Shown here: positions 24,613-37,600 of the stretch, piece after piece
How positions within the stretch are numbered: the first letter of the stretch is position 1
How the letters are laid out: each line of letters starts with the position of its first letter
The notes under the pieces: model-generated
Databases searched by the model: none
What the model saw: only the letters and a program-made list of their open reading frames with translations
Told to the model about the DNA's origin: nothing
Assembly: GCF_000954115.1 (NCBI RefSeq)
Contig: NZ_CP010797.1
Coordinates: forward strand, 992,001-1,056,000
Reading direction: 5' to 3'
Origin: Rhodococcus sp. B7740
GTDB taxonomy: Bacteria; Actinomycetota; Actinomycetes; Mycobacteriales; Mycobacteriaceae
Length of the DNA: 64,000 nt
Position numbers and translations under genes: made by a program

Positions 24613-27600
24613 TTATTCGGGTGTATTTCCGAGATGAGAATCGACGACAGGCCCGATCACGTTGGCAGCGTCCGCATTGGTCATCTCGTTGTGGAAAACG
24701 TCGACATCGTGGATGACGATATCTCCTGTGACATACGGTCGCCATTCCTGCGGGGATCGAACAATTCCATCGCTCGCGCCCTTCGTTGCCGAGAAGAACA
24801 AAACATCTCCGTCGAAGACGTCCGGGATGAACTCGGCCATCATTCGAGTCGAGTTCTCGAATCCCGCATTGATACGACGGAGGTGATCGGCGGAGACGCC
24901 GGTCGTCTGCCCCAACGACTCGTCGAGCAGTTCGACCCCCCGTTCGTAGGTCAGTGGCTCTGTCGACGCCTGAGCCGACAGGTCGAGCCCCAATCCGGCG
25001 AGCAGATTCTCGACGCTCAACGCTCCCTCGGCCTGTTCGCCGTCGTGTCCGTCCACGTAGCTGTCGAGGAGAGCAAGGGTGGCGACGTCGCTGCCGGTGC
25101 TGCGCAGTTCCACCGCTATCGCATGAGCCAGTGAGCCGCCGAGCGACCACCCCAGAAGGTGATACGGACCGACCGGCTGGACGGCGTGGATCTCGTCGGC
25201 GTACCGGTGGGCGAGATCGCGAATGGATCCGAAGCTCGACCCTTCCACGATGCTCGGCAGCTGCAGGCCGTACACGGGACGGTCGTCGCTCAGGTGTGAG
25301 ACGAGACCGGCGTATCCCCATGACAATCCGATTCCCGGGTGGACACAGAACAACGGGGCCTTGGACCCGCTGCCGCGCAGCGGAATCACGACTCCGAACA
25401 CAGAATCGAGGTCGGCGCCCCCCGCGTCGGCATCCGCGGCGACCCGCGCGGCCAACCCTGCCGGCGTCGGATCGACGAACAGTGCCTGCAGCGGCACCCG
25501 AACCCCGATGGCGTTCTCGATGGCAGGCACGATCTTCGTGGCCACCAGCGACGTTCCGCCCAACTCGAAGAAGTTGTCGTCCATGCCGACCCGTTCGACC
25601 CCGAGAACCTGAGCGAACGCGTCGGCGATCGCGGCTTCGACATCGGTGCCCGGTGCCCGGTACGGAGTTGTCGACACGGTCAGCTCGGGAACCGGCAGCG
25701 CCCGTCGATCGAGCTTGCCCACCGGAGTGAGCGGAATGTCGTCGAGCTCGATGATCGCCGACGGAACCATGTGCCGCGGGAGCACTTTGGCCACGCGATC
25801 GCGAAGTGCCTCGGTGTCGACCGATTCGCCGTCGGCCGCGAGAACGTAGGACACGAGGACGGTGTCACCGGACGCAGCCGTGTGACCGATCGTGGCGGCG
25901 AATCCGACCTGTTCGTGCTCGGTGAGAGCGGAGTCGATCTCGCCGAGTTCGATACGGAAACCGCGCACCTTGACCTGGAAGTCACTGCGCCCGACGAACT
26001 CGACGGCCCCGGCACTGCCCCAGCGCACGACGTCGCCCGTTCGATACATCCGATCGCCCGGAGTGCCGAAGGGATCGGCGACGAAACGCTCGGATGTCAG
26101 TCCGAAACGACCGAGGTATCCGCGGGCGGTGCCTGGACCGGCGATGTAGAGCTCGCCCGACACTCCGGCCGGGACCGGTCGGAGTCGTGCGTCGAGCACC
26201 ACGAACCGGAATCCGGTTCCCGGCTTGCCGACATCCACCGTGCCACCGGGCACCAAAGGTCCACCGACACTTGCCTGAATGGTGGTTTCGGTCGGACCGT
26301 AGCCGTTGAACATCTTGCGGCCCGGTGCCCATTTCGCCACCAACTCGGGAGTGCAGGCCTCGCCTCCGACCGCGAGGACCCGAACGGTGCCCAGACGTGT
26401 CTCGTCGATCGACGACAGCGCCGCCGGCGTCAGGAACGCATGCGTGACGTGTTCGGATTCGAGCAGGTCGGCCAAGTCGCCGCCGCCGAAGACTCCCGGC
26501 GGCACGATGACGACGGTGGCACCGACGCCGAACGCCATCGTCAGCTCGTAGATCGATGCGTCGAAACTCGGCGACGCGATGTGCGAAACACGCGAATCCC
26601 GAGTGGGGCGGAATCGCTCGATCACCTCGGCCTGGAGGTTGGCCAGGCCACGGTGCCGTACCGCAACGCCCTTCGGCCGACCGGTCGAGCCCGAGGTGTA
26701 GATCAGGTAGGCCGGGTGGTCGATGTGCAGGGTGGCCGTGCGATCGGCATCGGTCACCGCGTCCGCCGGGTAGCGCGAGAGTTCCGCGGAGGTTTCCGGA
26801 TCGTCCAGAACCAGCCACGGGACCGTGTCGGGCAGCGAAGCCCTGTTGTCGATGTCGGTCAGACCCATTGCGGCATGGGAATCTTCGAGCATGTGCGCGA
26901 TTCGGTCCGCCGGGTAGTTCGGATCGACAGGCAGGAACGCGGCACCGGTCTTCGCCACAGCCCACACCGACAGCACCGACTCGATCGATCGAGGCAGCGC
27001 CAACGCGACGAACGTTTCGGGACCGACCCCGTAGTCGATCAGCATCCGAGCGATCCGGTTGGACCAGCTGTCGAGATCGGCGTAGGACAGGCTGATGCCT
27101 CGGTAGGTCACGGCCACTGCGTACGGATCGAGCGCGACCGCCGCCGCGAGCAACTCCGGCCACGTCCGAACTGCCGCGTCGGCATTTCCTCGCGCAGGCA
27201 CCAACGTGCGCTGCTCGTCGGCACCCAGAAGCTCGATGTCTCCGACCACCGTGTGTCGGTCGCGTCCGACGGCATCGAGAACTCGGATCAGTCGCGCCGC
27301 GATGGCCTCGACGCTGGACGCGTCGAACAGCGATGTGGCGTAGTCGAATGCAGCCTCGAAGCCGGACGGACGCCCCTGGTCGTCGAAGGTCTCGGACAGC
27401 AGCAATTGCAGATCCTGCTTGGCCACCGGAACGTCGAAGTCGAAGCCTTCGACGCGTAGGTTCGGCAGCTCGAGCGAGGCCTTCTCGTTGTTCTGGAACG
27501 ACAGCGCGACCTGTGACAGCGGAGCGTAAGCCGTCGAACGCGTGGGATTGAGAACCTCGACGATTCTCTCGAAGGGCATTTCGGTGTGATCGAATGCGTC

Positions 27601-28600
27601 GAGGTCGTGTGTCTTGACCTGGTTCAGCAGATCGTCGAACGTCGCGGACTCGTCCACTCGGCTGCGCAGCACGAGCGTGTTGACGAACATGCCCACGAGG
27701 TCGTCGAGCGCCGCGTCACCGCGCCCGGCCACCGGGGTGGTGATCGCGATGTCGTCGGTGCCGCTCAGGCGTGCCAGAACGACCGCGAACGCGGCGTGCA
27801 GAACCATGAACATGCTGACGTTCTGTTCGCGCGTGACGGCGACGAGGGCGCGATGGATGTCGGCATCGACGGTGAACCGCACTCGGCCGCCGCGGAAGTC
27901 CTGAGTGGTCGGCCTCGGTCGGTCCGTCGGCAACGGCAACAGATCTGGAAGACCCGCAAGCGCGGTGGACCAGTGCTCGAGCTGAGCCGCAGCCACACTC
28001 GACGCGTCCTGCTCGTCACCCAGCAGCGAACGCTGCCAGATCGTGTAGTCGGCGTACTGGACGGGCAGCGGCTGCCAGTTCGGTGCCTGACCGGCACTGC
28101 GCGCCGAGTAGGCGAGCACGACGTCGCGAGCGAGAGGTGCCATCGACGCGCCGTCGGCGGCTATGTGGTGCACCACCATGGCGAGTACGAAGACGGGATC
28201 CTCCGACGCGTCGTTGTCGGCGTCGAGCACCTCGAACAGCTCGACGTGCACCGGGATCTCGGTGGTCACGTCGAATCCTCGACCGGCCAACAGAGCCACG
28301 CGATCGGTGAGAACAGCGGCATCGATCCGTTCGGATTCGACCGCGGGCGCGACCTCGGCAGCCGGGTGCACGAGCTGCACCGGGAACTCGGGGCCGTCGG
28401 GGAAGGTCGTGCGCAGGGACTCGTGGCGCCCCAGAACATCGACCACCGCGTCGGCCAGCGCAGCGGTGTCGAGCCGTCCGGTCAGTTTGACGACCAACGG
28501 CACGTTGTACGCCGCCGACGAGGTGTCGAACTGGTTGATGAACCACATCCGCTGCTGAGCGAGCGAGAGCGGAATGTGCTCCGGACGCGTCGCGGCAACG
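24613..28600 (-). other. NRPS module 7 with terminal thioesterase: C-A7 (code D-A-Y-F-A-G-G-I-Q)-T-TE
   Basis: The C domain starts [16 protein letters not shown] (about residue 7602) with HHIAADG near 7736. A7 (about 8063-8563) has [25 protein letters not shown] and [16 protein letters not shown]; the Tyr and Gln pocket residues differ from all other modules. T7 is FFELGGTSL near 8606. The thioesterase (about 8677-8921) has [13 protein letters not shown], the nucleophile S8745 in GWSLGG, an Asp in LLDSYVDG and a late His in DVFHNEMTN, so release by hydrolysis or cyclisation is expected. Confidence 0.88.
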
Positions 28601-31600
28601 AGGGCCGGCCGCTGCGTACGTGGGTCGGCCGAGCCGACTGCGCTCGCCAGACCCGACACCGTCGGGGTCTCGAAGATCGTGCGGACCCCGATCGATGTAC
28701 CGAATTCGGCATTGACGCGAGCGATCACTCGCGTTGCGCTGAGAGAGTCGCCACCGAGCTCGAAGAAGCCGTCGTCCGCACCGACTCGACCCACCTCGAG
28801 GATCTCGGCGAAGACCGCCGCGACCGTCAGCTCGGCAGGCGTGCTCGGCTCGCGGTACGACGTGGCCGTGCCGAACTCCGGTACCGGAAGTGCTGCGCGG
28901 TCGAGCTTGCCTACCGGTGTGAGCGGAATCGACTCGAGCACGACGATGGCGCTCGGAACCATGTGCGACGGCAGCGCGGCGGCGAGATGATCGCGCAGAA
29001 CGGCCGTGTCGAAGGTATCGACCGTCTCGGCCGGGTCGTCCCCGGTCAGGCGAACGTAGGCCACGAGAACGGTGGCACCGGTCGGCCCGGGAGTTCCGAA
29101 TGTCGCCGCGAAGTCGACCGCCGGATGAGCAGAGAGCGCTGCGTCGATCTCACCGAGTTCGATGCGGAAGCCACGGACCTTGACCTGGGAGTCGCTGCGA
29201 CCGACGTACTCGATGGTCAGATCCGGCGACCAGCGCACCACGTCTCCGGTGCGGTACATGCGCGCACCGGGAGCGCCGAACGGATCGGCGACGAATCGTT
29301 CGGCCGTCAACCCCATCCGATCGTGGTAGCCGCGGGCCAATCCGACGCCCGCGAGATACAGCTCACCCACCACCCCGGTGGGAACCGGCTGCAGTCGCGA
29401 GTCCAGAACCACCTCGTACACACCCCGTACCGGTCCGCCGATCGAGACCGGCTCGCCGGCCACCATCGGTGCACTGATGTTGGACATGATCGTGGCCTCG
29501 GTCGGTCCGTACCCGTTGAACAGGTTGCGGCCCGGAGCCCACTTGGTGACCAACTCGGCCGGGACCGCCTCGCCGCCGACGACCACGTCGGCGAACGTGT
29601 CGAGCCCCGCGGGATCGACAGAGGCGAGGGCGGACGGGGTGATGAAGCCGTGAGTGACCGATTCCTCGGCCAGCAACGATGCCAGCTCGGCTCCGCCGTA
29701 CACGGTGGGCGGAACGATCACCATCGTGGCTCCGACGCCGAACGCGAGCAGGTACTCGAGCACGGACGCATCGAAGCTGGGCGACGAAACATGGAGTGTG
29801 CGTGAGTCCTTCGTGACTCGATAGCGCTCGCGTTGCTCGGTAGCGAAGTTGTCGAGGCCGGAGTGGGTGACCACGACCCCCTTCGGAACACCCGTCGAAC
29901 CCGACGTGTAGATGGTGTACGCGGCGCTCGAGAGGGTGACGCGACCGTGGCGTTCGTCGTCGGCGATGGGCTCGTCGCTCACCGCGTTCGGGCCATCGGT
30001 GGCGAGGTCGTCCAGAACGATCCACGGCACGGTCGACGGCAGATCGTCGAGGTGACTGCGGGTGGTGACACCGAAGGACGCTCCGGAGTCGGCCAGCATG
30101 TGCTCGATGCGATCGGCCGGGTAGTTCGGATCGACCGGCACGAACGCGGCACCGGACTTGGCGACGGCCCAGACGGTCAGCACCGACTCGATGGATCGTG
30201 CGATTCCGAGCGCTACGAACGTCTCGGTACGAACACCGTGACCGAGCAGGATGCGGGCGAGACGGTTCGACTGTCGATCCAGCTCGCGGTACGTCAGCTC
30301 GCCGTCGACGCTGCGCACCGCGACGGCATCCGGGTCGACGGCAGCTGCGTCGGAGAAGATCTCCGGCAGCAACCGAGTCGATCGGCCTTCGAGTCCGAAT
30401 ACCGGTGCCAACGAACCGAGTTCGGCATCGGCGAGCAGACTGAGCCGAGCCAGTGGCTGCTGCTCGTCGGCCAGTACCGCATCGAGTACCCGCTCGACTC
30501 GATCGACGATCGCGTGCACGTCCTCGATCTCGAACAGTTCGGGCAGGTACTTGGCCTTGAGGTTCAAGCGCTCGTCCACCGACGACACCAGGGTGAGCGG
30601 GTAGTGCGCGGCATCGGTTCCGAGGATGTCGGTCACCTGCATGCCGGCGAAATCCGTTGCCGCAGAAGCTCCGGCGCGATCGACCGGGTACGACTCGAAC
30701 ACGGTGAGCGTGTCGAATGCGACGCCGGCACCGGCTGCGCGCTGGATGTCGGTCAGACCGAGGTAGTGGTGGTCGAGCAGTGCTGCCTGTTCGGCCTGCA
30801 CGCGATCGACCAGAGCACCCAGAGTCTCGGCCCGATCGAGCGTGACCCGAACGGGCAGTGTGTTGATGAACAGCCCGATCATGCCTTCGATGCCAGGGAC
30901 CTCGGGCGGCCGACCCGACACCGTGGCACCGAAGACGACGTCTTCGCGTCCGGTCAGAGTGGCGAGCACGATGCCCCACGCGGTCTGAACGAGGGTGTTC
31001 AGAGTCGAACCGCGGCGCGCTGCGAAATCGCGCAGTGCCGCTGTGGTCTCGATCGACAACGACCTTTCCGTCTCGCTCGAGACGGTGGACAACTGTCGGC
31101 CCCGATCACCGGTGACCAGCAGTGTCGGCTCCTCGACACCCGCCATCGCGCTGACCCACTGCGCCGTGGAGATGGCGACGTCGCGTTGCCGCATCCACGC
31201 GAGGTAGTCCCGGTACGCGGGCACACGCGGCAGCATCGAATCGTCGGACTCGGTGACGTAGAGCGTGATCAGTTCCTTGACGACCAGAGGCGTCGACCAA
31301 CCGTCGAGCAGGATGTGGTGGTTGGTCAGCAACAGTCGCCAGTGATCGTCGGCGAGGGTGATCAGCGTGAATCGAAGCAGCGGCGCCGAGTCCATCTCGA
31401 ACCGCACACCGCGATCGGCGGCGAGCACGGCCTCGAGCGCGGAGTCGACGTCGGCCTCACCGCGTAGATCGACCTCGGCCCAGGGAACCGTCACCGAACT
31501 CTGCACGATCTGCAGGGATTCGCCGGCGCTGTTGTGCACGAACGCTGCTCGCAAGTTCGGATGGCGAGAGACGAGCTTGTTCACGGCGGAGTGCATCCGC

Positions 31601-34600
31601 TCGGCATCGACGACGCCACGCAGCTCGAGACCGAGCTGCACCATGTAGGCGTCGACGCCTGCAGTGTCACTGCCGACCTCGCCGGCGAGGCGCGCATGGA
31701 ACAGCAGGCCGGCCTGCAGCGGCGACAGCGACCACACGTCGTCGAGGTCGGGGAACTGCTGCTCGAGCACCTCGATGGAGCGCTGATCGATGTCCACCAG
31801 CTCGAGGTCGGACGGGGTCAAGCCTCCCGCACCCTGCACCGAGGCGTGCTCGGTGATCGCGGTCAGCGCCTGCGTCCACAGTTCGATCAACCGATCGACC
31901 TCGTCGGGATCGAGGATGCCCGCCGGGAACGCGAAGGTGGCGTCGAGCTGCGGACCGTCGGGCGTCGAGGTGGTGACGGCGTTGATGTCCAGCGCAGCCG
32001 GCACGGGCATGTCCGGATTCTGCGCGTCGCCGAGCTCGGCATCGGCGACGGGAATCCAGCCGACGTCGGCCATGCCTTCGGTGGAGCCGGTCGAGAATCG
32101 TCCGAGGTAGTTGAAGCTGACCTGAGGCGCGGCGAAGTCGGAAAGCGCCTCGGTTCCAGCGGAATCGAGGTACCGCAACATGCCGTAGCCGATTCCGTGA
32201 TCCGGGATCTCGAGCAGCTGTTCCTTGACCGCCTTGATCAGTGCACCGGCGGAGTCGCCACCCGACAACGCGTCGGCGACGTCCACCGAACCGAGGTCGA
32301 GTCGCACGGGGAAGATCGTGGTGAACCAGCCGACGGTTCTGCCGAGATCGGCTCCGGGAACCACGGCGTCTTCACGGCCGTGGCCTTCGAGCGTGATCAG
32401 GGCGCTGCTGACAGCGGCTCCCCGTTCACGACGCCACGCGGTCAGTGCCAACGCCAAGCCGGCCAGGAGGCCGTCGTTGACGCTGCCACGGAAGACGTTC
32501 GGCACCGTGGTCAGCAAGCGCTCGGTCACCTCGACGGGAAGTGATGTGCGGATGCGCTGCACGGTGGCGTCGACGTCGATGCGCTTGTCGAGTGGTCGCG
32601 AACCGATCGTCGGGTCGGCACCGCTCAGAATGCGCTGCCACAGCCCGATCTCGTCGGCGCGGCTCGCCGTGACCTCGGCCAAACCGGTGGACCACCGCCG
32701 CATCGATGTGCCGATCGGTGCCAGCGCAGGCGCGTCGCCGGCGATGATCTGGCTCCATGCCGTTGCGAGATCCGGCACGAGGATGCGCCAGGACACGCCG
32801 TCGATCACGAGGTGATGCGCGACGACGAGCAGTCGGCCGGACCCGTTCGGGCCCTGGAACCACACCATCTGAACCATGACGCCGTCGGCTGGGATCAGTC
32901 GATCTGCTGCGGCGTCGAGCTCCGTTGCGGCGCGGGAAGAGAATGCGGCACCGTCCACGGAATCGACCGAGACCGCATGGATGACCGACGCGGCGGACAC
33001 GGTGCCGATCGGAGATACTTCCTCGTGCCAGATGCCGTCGGCATCCTGGTACAGCCTCGACCGGAGCATGTCGTGACGATCGAGCACGGCCTGGACGGTG
33101 CGCTCGAGCGTCTCGGTCTCGATGCCGACCGGAAGCTGAAGCAGGGCGGTCTGGGTGTAGCGGCCGAAGTCGGTGCTGCGGTCCAGCATCCAGCGAACGA
33201 CGGGTGTCAGAGGCAGCGAGCCGACTCCCCCACCGTCGAGCTCTTCCAGCACGACGGCGTCGCCCCCGAGAACGACGACCTCGGCCAGCGCCGCAACGGT
33301 CTTGCGCTCGAAGATGTCGCGCGGAGCCAGGACCAGACCGGCCGCCTTGGCACGTGAGACCAGCTGGATGGACATGATGCTGTCGCCGCCGAGCGCGAAG
33401 AACGAGTCGTCGACGCCGACGGTGTCGAGGCCGAGCACGTCGGCGAACAATCCGGCAAGGATCGACTCGACTTCGGTTGCAGGCAAACGGCTTTCGGTCA
33501 CGTTGGCCGAGAAGTCCGGAGCCGGCAGTGCACGGCGATCGAGCTTTCCGTTGGCAGTGAGCGGCAGCTCGTCCAGCACTATCAGCGCAGCCGGAACCAT
33601 GTAGGACGTCAGCGAGTGCCCGACGAAATCCAGAACGGCGGAGTGGTCGAGGGTTCGACCCGCCTCGGCGACGACATATCCGATCAGGCGATCACCGGAT
33701 CCGTCGTCACGGACCGAGACCACGGAGGCCGCGACACCGTCGTACGCCAGCAGAGCACTCTCGATCTCGCCGAGCTCGATGCGGAAGCCGTGCAACTGCA
33801 CCTGCATGTCACTGCGGCCCAGGTATTCCAGTGCACCGTCGCGATTCCATCGCGCGGTGTCGCCGGTGCGGTACATCCGGGCACCGGGGTCTCCGGACGG
33901 ATCGGCGACGAAACGGGTGGCCGACAGCCCGGCCCGGCCGAGGTAACCGCGAGAGAGCTGTGCCCCCGAGACGTACATTTCACCGGTCACACCCGGCGGC
34001 ACCGGATTGAGACGGGTGTCGAGAACCGCGACGTGCAGCGCGGGAATCGCCTGACCGATGACGCTGGCCGAGGCCGAGGCGGCGAACTGTTCTGTCAGGG
34101 CCAGGTGACTCACGTGGACGGTCGTCTCGGTGATGCCGTACATGTTGACCAGAGTCGGAGCGGATTCGTCGTGCCGGGCGTACCAGCGAGCCAACTGACC
34201 GAGATCGAGTGCCTCTCCGCCGAAGATCACGTACCGCAGCGACAGATCGGAGTCCGCGGTTCCGGCGAGGTTTCCGGTCGCAACTCGATCCGCTTCCGCG
34301 AACTGGTAGAACGCCGTCGGTGTCTGGTTGAGAACCGTGACCTTCTCGCGTACCAGCAACTCGCGGAACAGCTCCGGGGAGCGCGCGGTGTAGTAGTCGA
34401 CGACGACGAGTGTTCCGCCGTGCAGCAGCGGTCCCCACAGCTCCCATACCGAGAAGTCGAACGCATACGAGTGGAACATCGTCCAGACGTCGCGATCGTC
34501 GAAATCGAAGAGATCGGCTGTGTTCGCGAACAGCGTCGCCACGTTGCGGTGCGCGATCTGCACGCCCTTGGGGCGACCGGTACTGCCCGAGGTGTAGATG

Positions 34601-37600
34601 ACGTACGCGATCGAATCGGCGCTGGTGCCACCCGAGCGGTCCGCATCGGTCAGCGGGGCACCCGACATGACGTCCAGTTCGGCGATCAGCTCGGGCGAAT
34701 CGATCTCGAGGACATCGAGATCCGAGGCGGGCACTGCCGCACTGTCGGCAACCGTGGAGATCACACAGACGGGCGAGGCGTCCTCGAGCATGAACGCGAG
34801 CCGATCGGCTGGGTAGGACACGTCGATCGGAAGGTAGCCTCCACCGGACTTGATCACCGCGAGCAGAGCGACGATCAGCTGCTCGTTGCGCGGCATAGCG
34901 ACCGCCACGAGCGATTCCGACGTCACACCGCGCTGGACCAGAAGCCGCGCGAGTCGGCTCGACCGGTCGTCCAACTCGGCGTAGGTCAGCACGTGATCGC
35001 CGAAGACGACCGCACGCGAGTCGGGGTATCGCGCTGCTGCGGTGGCGAATCGATCGGCCAATGTCGCGTCGGATGCCACGAGACCTGCGTGGTTCCACTC
35101 ACCCGTCATGGCATCGAGCTCGCCCGGGAGCAAGAGGTCGATGTCGCCGATTGCGCGCTCGGGATCGGTTGTCACCGAGTCGAGCACAGCACCGAATCGT
35201 GCCGAGAACTCCCGGACGGACGATTCTTCGAACAGATCGACCGCGTAGGTGATCGCGGCGGTCATCCCGGCCGGCGCACCGGACTCGTCGTACTGCTCGG
35301 CGACGGTCAGCTGCAGATCGAACTTCGCGACGTGCGCGTCGATGTCGACGGCCTCGACCGTGAGCTCCGGTAGTTCGAGCGCGGCCGAGGTGTTGTTCTG
35401 GAATTCGACCAGCACCTGGAACAGCGGCGAACGGTCCGTCGAACGCGCGGGATCGAGAACGTCGACCAGTCGCTCGAACGGAACATCGGTGTTGTCGAAC
35501 GCCGCCAGATCTGCTGTGCGGGTGGCACGGAGCAGATCGGTGAACGAGAGCCCCGGTGTCACCTGGGTACGCAGAACCAGCGTGCCGACGAACATGCCGA
35601 TCAGATCGTCGAGCGCGGCCTCGCCTCGACCGGCGATCGGCGTTCCGACGGCGATGTCCTCGGTGCCGCTGATGCGTGCCATCAGAATCGACCATGCCGC
35701 GTGCACGGCCATGAAGACGGTCGCCTCGTTGGCGCGCGCCGACTCGACCAGTGCCGAATGGGTTGCTCGGTCGATCTCGAACCGAACACTGTTGCCGCGC
35801 ATGGACTGCCGAGTGGGCCGCGGGTGATCGAGCGGCAACGGCAGTACGTCGGGAAGATCCGCGAGAGCGGTCTTCCAGAAATCCAACTGCTGCGCGGCGA
35901 GGGACGCGGGATCGGCCTCGTCGCCGAGGACGGTGCGTTGCCAGATCGCGAAGTCCGCGTACTGAACGTCGAGTGGTGCCCACATCGGAGCGACGGTCGC
36001 TACGCGAGAACCGTAGGCGACCATGACATCTCGCGCCAAGGGTGCCATGGAGGCACCGTCGGCGGCGATGTGGTGCACGACGATCGACAGCACGAATTCG
36101 TCCGCTGCAACCCGGTACAGCACCGCGCGGAACGGTAGATCGGTCGTGACGTCGAAACCTGTTGCGGCAGAGGCAGAGATGGCCGAGACGATCTCGTCGG
36201 CGTCCAGATCGACGACGGCGAGATCGGTTCTCACCGTCTGCGCATCGAGGATCTTCTGCTCGGGGCGCTCACCGTGGCTCGGGAACACCGTGCGCAGCGA
36301 CTCGTGCCGTTCGAGAACGTCCCCGACCGCCGCACTCATCGCGTCGATGTCGAGTCGACCCGTCAGCCGGACCGCAAGCGGGATGTTGTAGGCCGCAGAG
36401 TCGACGTCGAATTGGTTGATGAACCACATCCGTTGCTGCGCGAGCGACAACGGAATCGAATCAGGTCGCGGCTTGGCCACGAGTGCGGGACGGCGCTCGG
36501 TGCCGGTCGGATCGCTGTGTACGCGCACCGCAAGCGACTCGACGGTGGGAGCCTCGAACAGTGCACGCACGCTGATCGTGGTGTCCAGGGCGGCATTGAC
36601 CCGGGCGGTGAGTCTGGTGGCGCTGAGCGAGTCCCCACCGAGGTCGAAGAAGCTCGAATCGATTCCGACACCGCCGTCGATCCCCAGTACCTCGCCGAAG
36701 ATGTCGGCAATGACCTGCTCGGTGTCGTTGCGCGGTGCACGCGAATCGTCGCCGAGATGAAGATCGGGTGCGGGCAGGGCGTTGCGGTCCAGCTTGCCGG
36801 CAGGTGTCAGCGGAATCGATTCCAGGGCGACGAAGGCCGTCGGGATCATGTGGGTCGGTAGCGAATTCGACACATGACTGCGCAGAGACACCGCATCGAT
36901 CTGCTCGCCGGACCGCGGAAGGACGTAGGCGACGAGAATGGTGTTACCGGCCGGACCGTCGACACCGACGGTGGTCGCGAACTCGACGGAAGGATCATCG
37001 GTCAGGACGGCGTCGATCTCGCCCAGTTCGATGCGGAAACCGCGCACCTTGACCTGGAAGTCGCTGCGCCCGACGTATTCGAGCGTTCCCGACTCGGTCC
37101 ACCGGACGACATCGCCGGTGCGGTACATCCGCGCACCCGGCTCGCCGAAGGGATTCGCCACGAAACGCTCGGCCGTCAGGCCGAATCGGCAGTGGTAACC
37201 CCGGGCGAGCGCCGGACCGGCGAGATAGAGCTCACCCGCAACACCGACGGGTACCGGGTGCAGTCGCGAGTCGAGGACGACCTCGCTGAACCCGATTGTC
37301 GGAGAACCGATGTCGATCGTCGAATCAATATGCAGCTGATCGCTGACGGACGAGAAGATGGTCGCTTCGGTCGGACCGTACGCGTTGAACATCCGGCGGC
37401 CCGGTGCCCAGCGGGCAACGAGTTCCGGAGGACAGACGTCGCCACCGGTCGCGACGACTCGCAGCTCCGTCAGGCCCTCCGGATCCACCGATGCAAGCGC
37501 GGCTGGGGTGACGAACGCATGCGTCACCTGCTGCGTGGCGAGCAGCTGAGCCAACTCGGCTCCACCGTAGACCGACGTCGGCGCGATGACCATCGTCGCG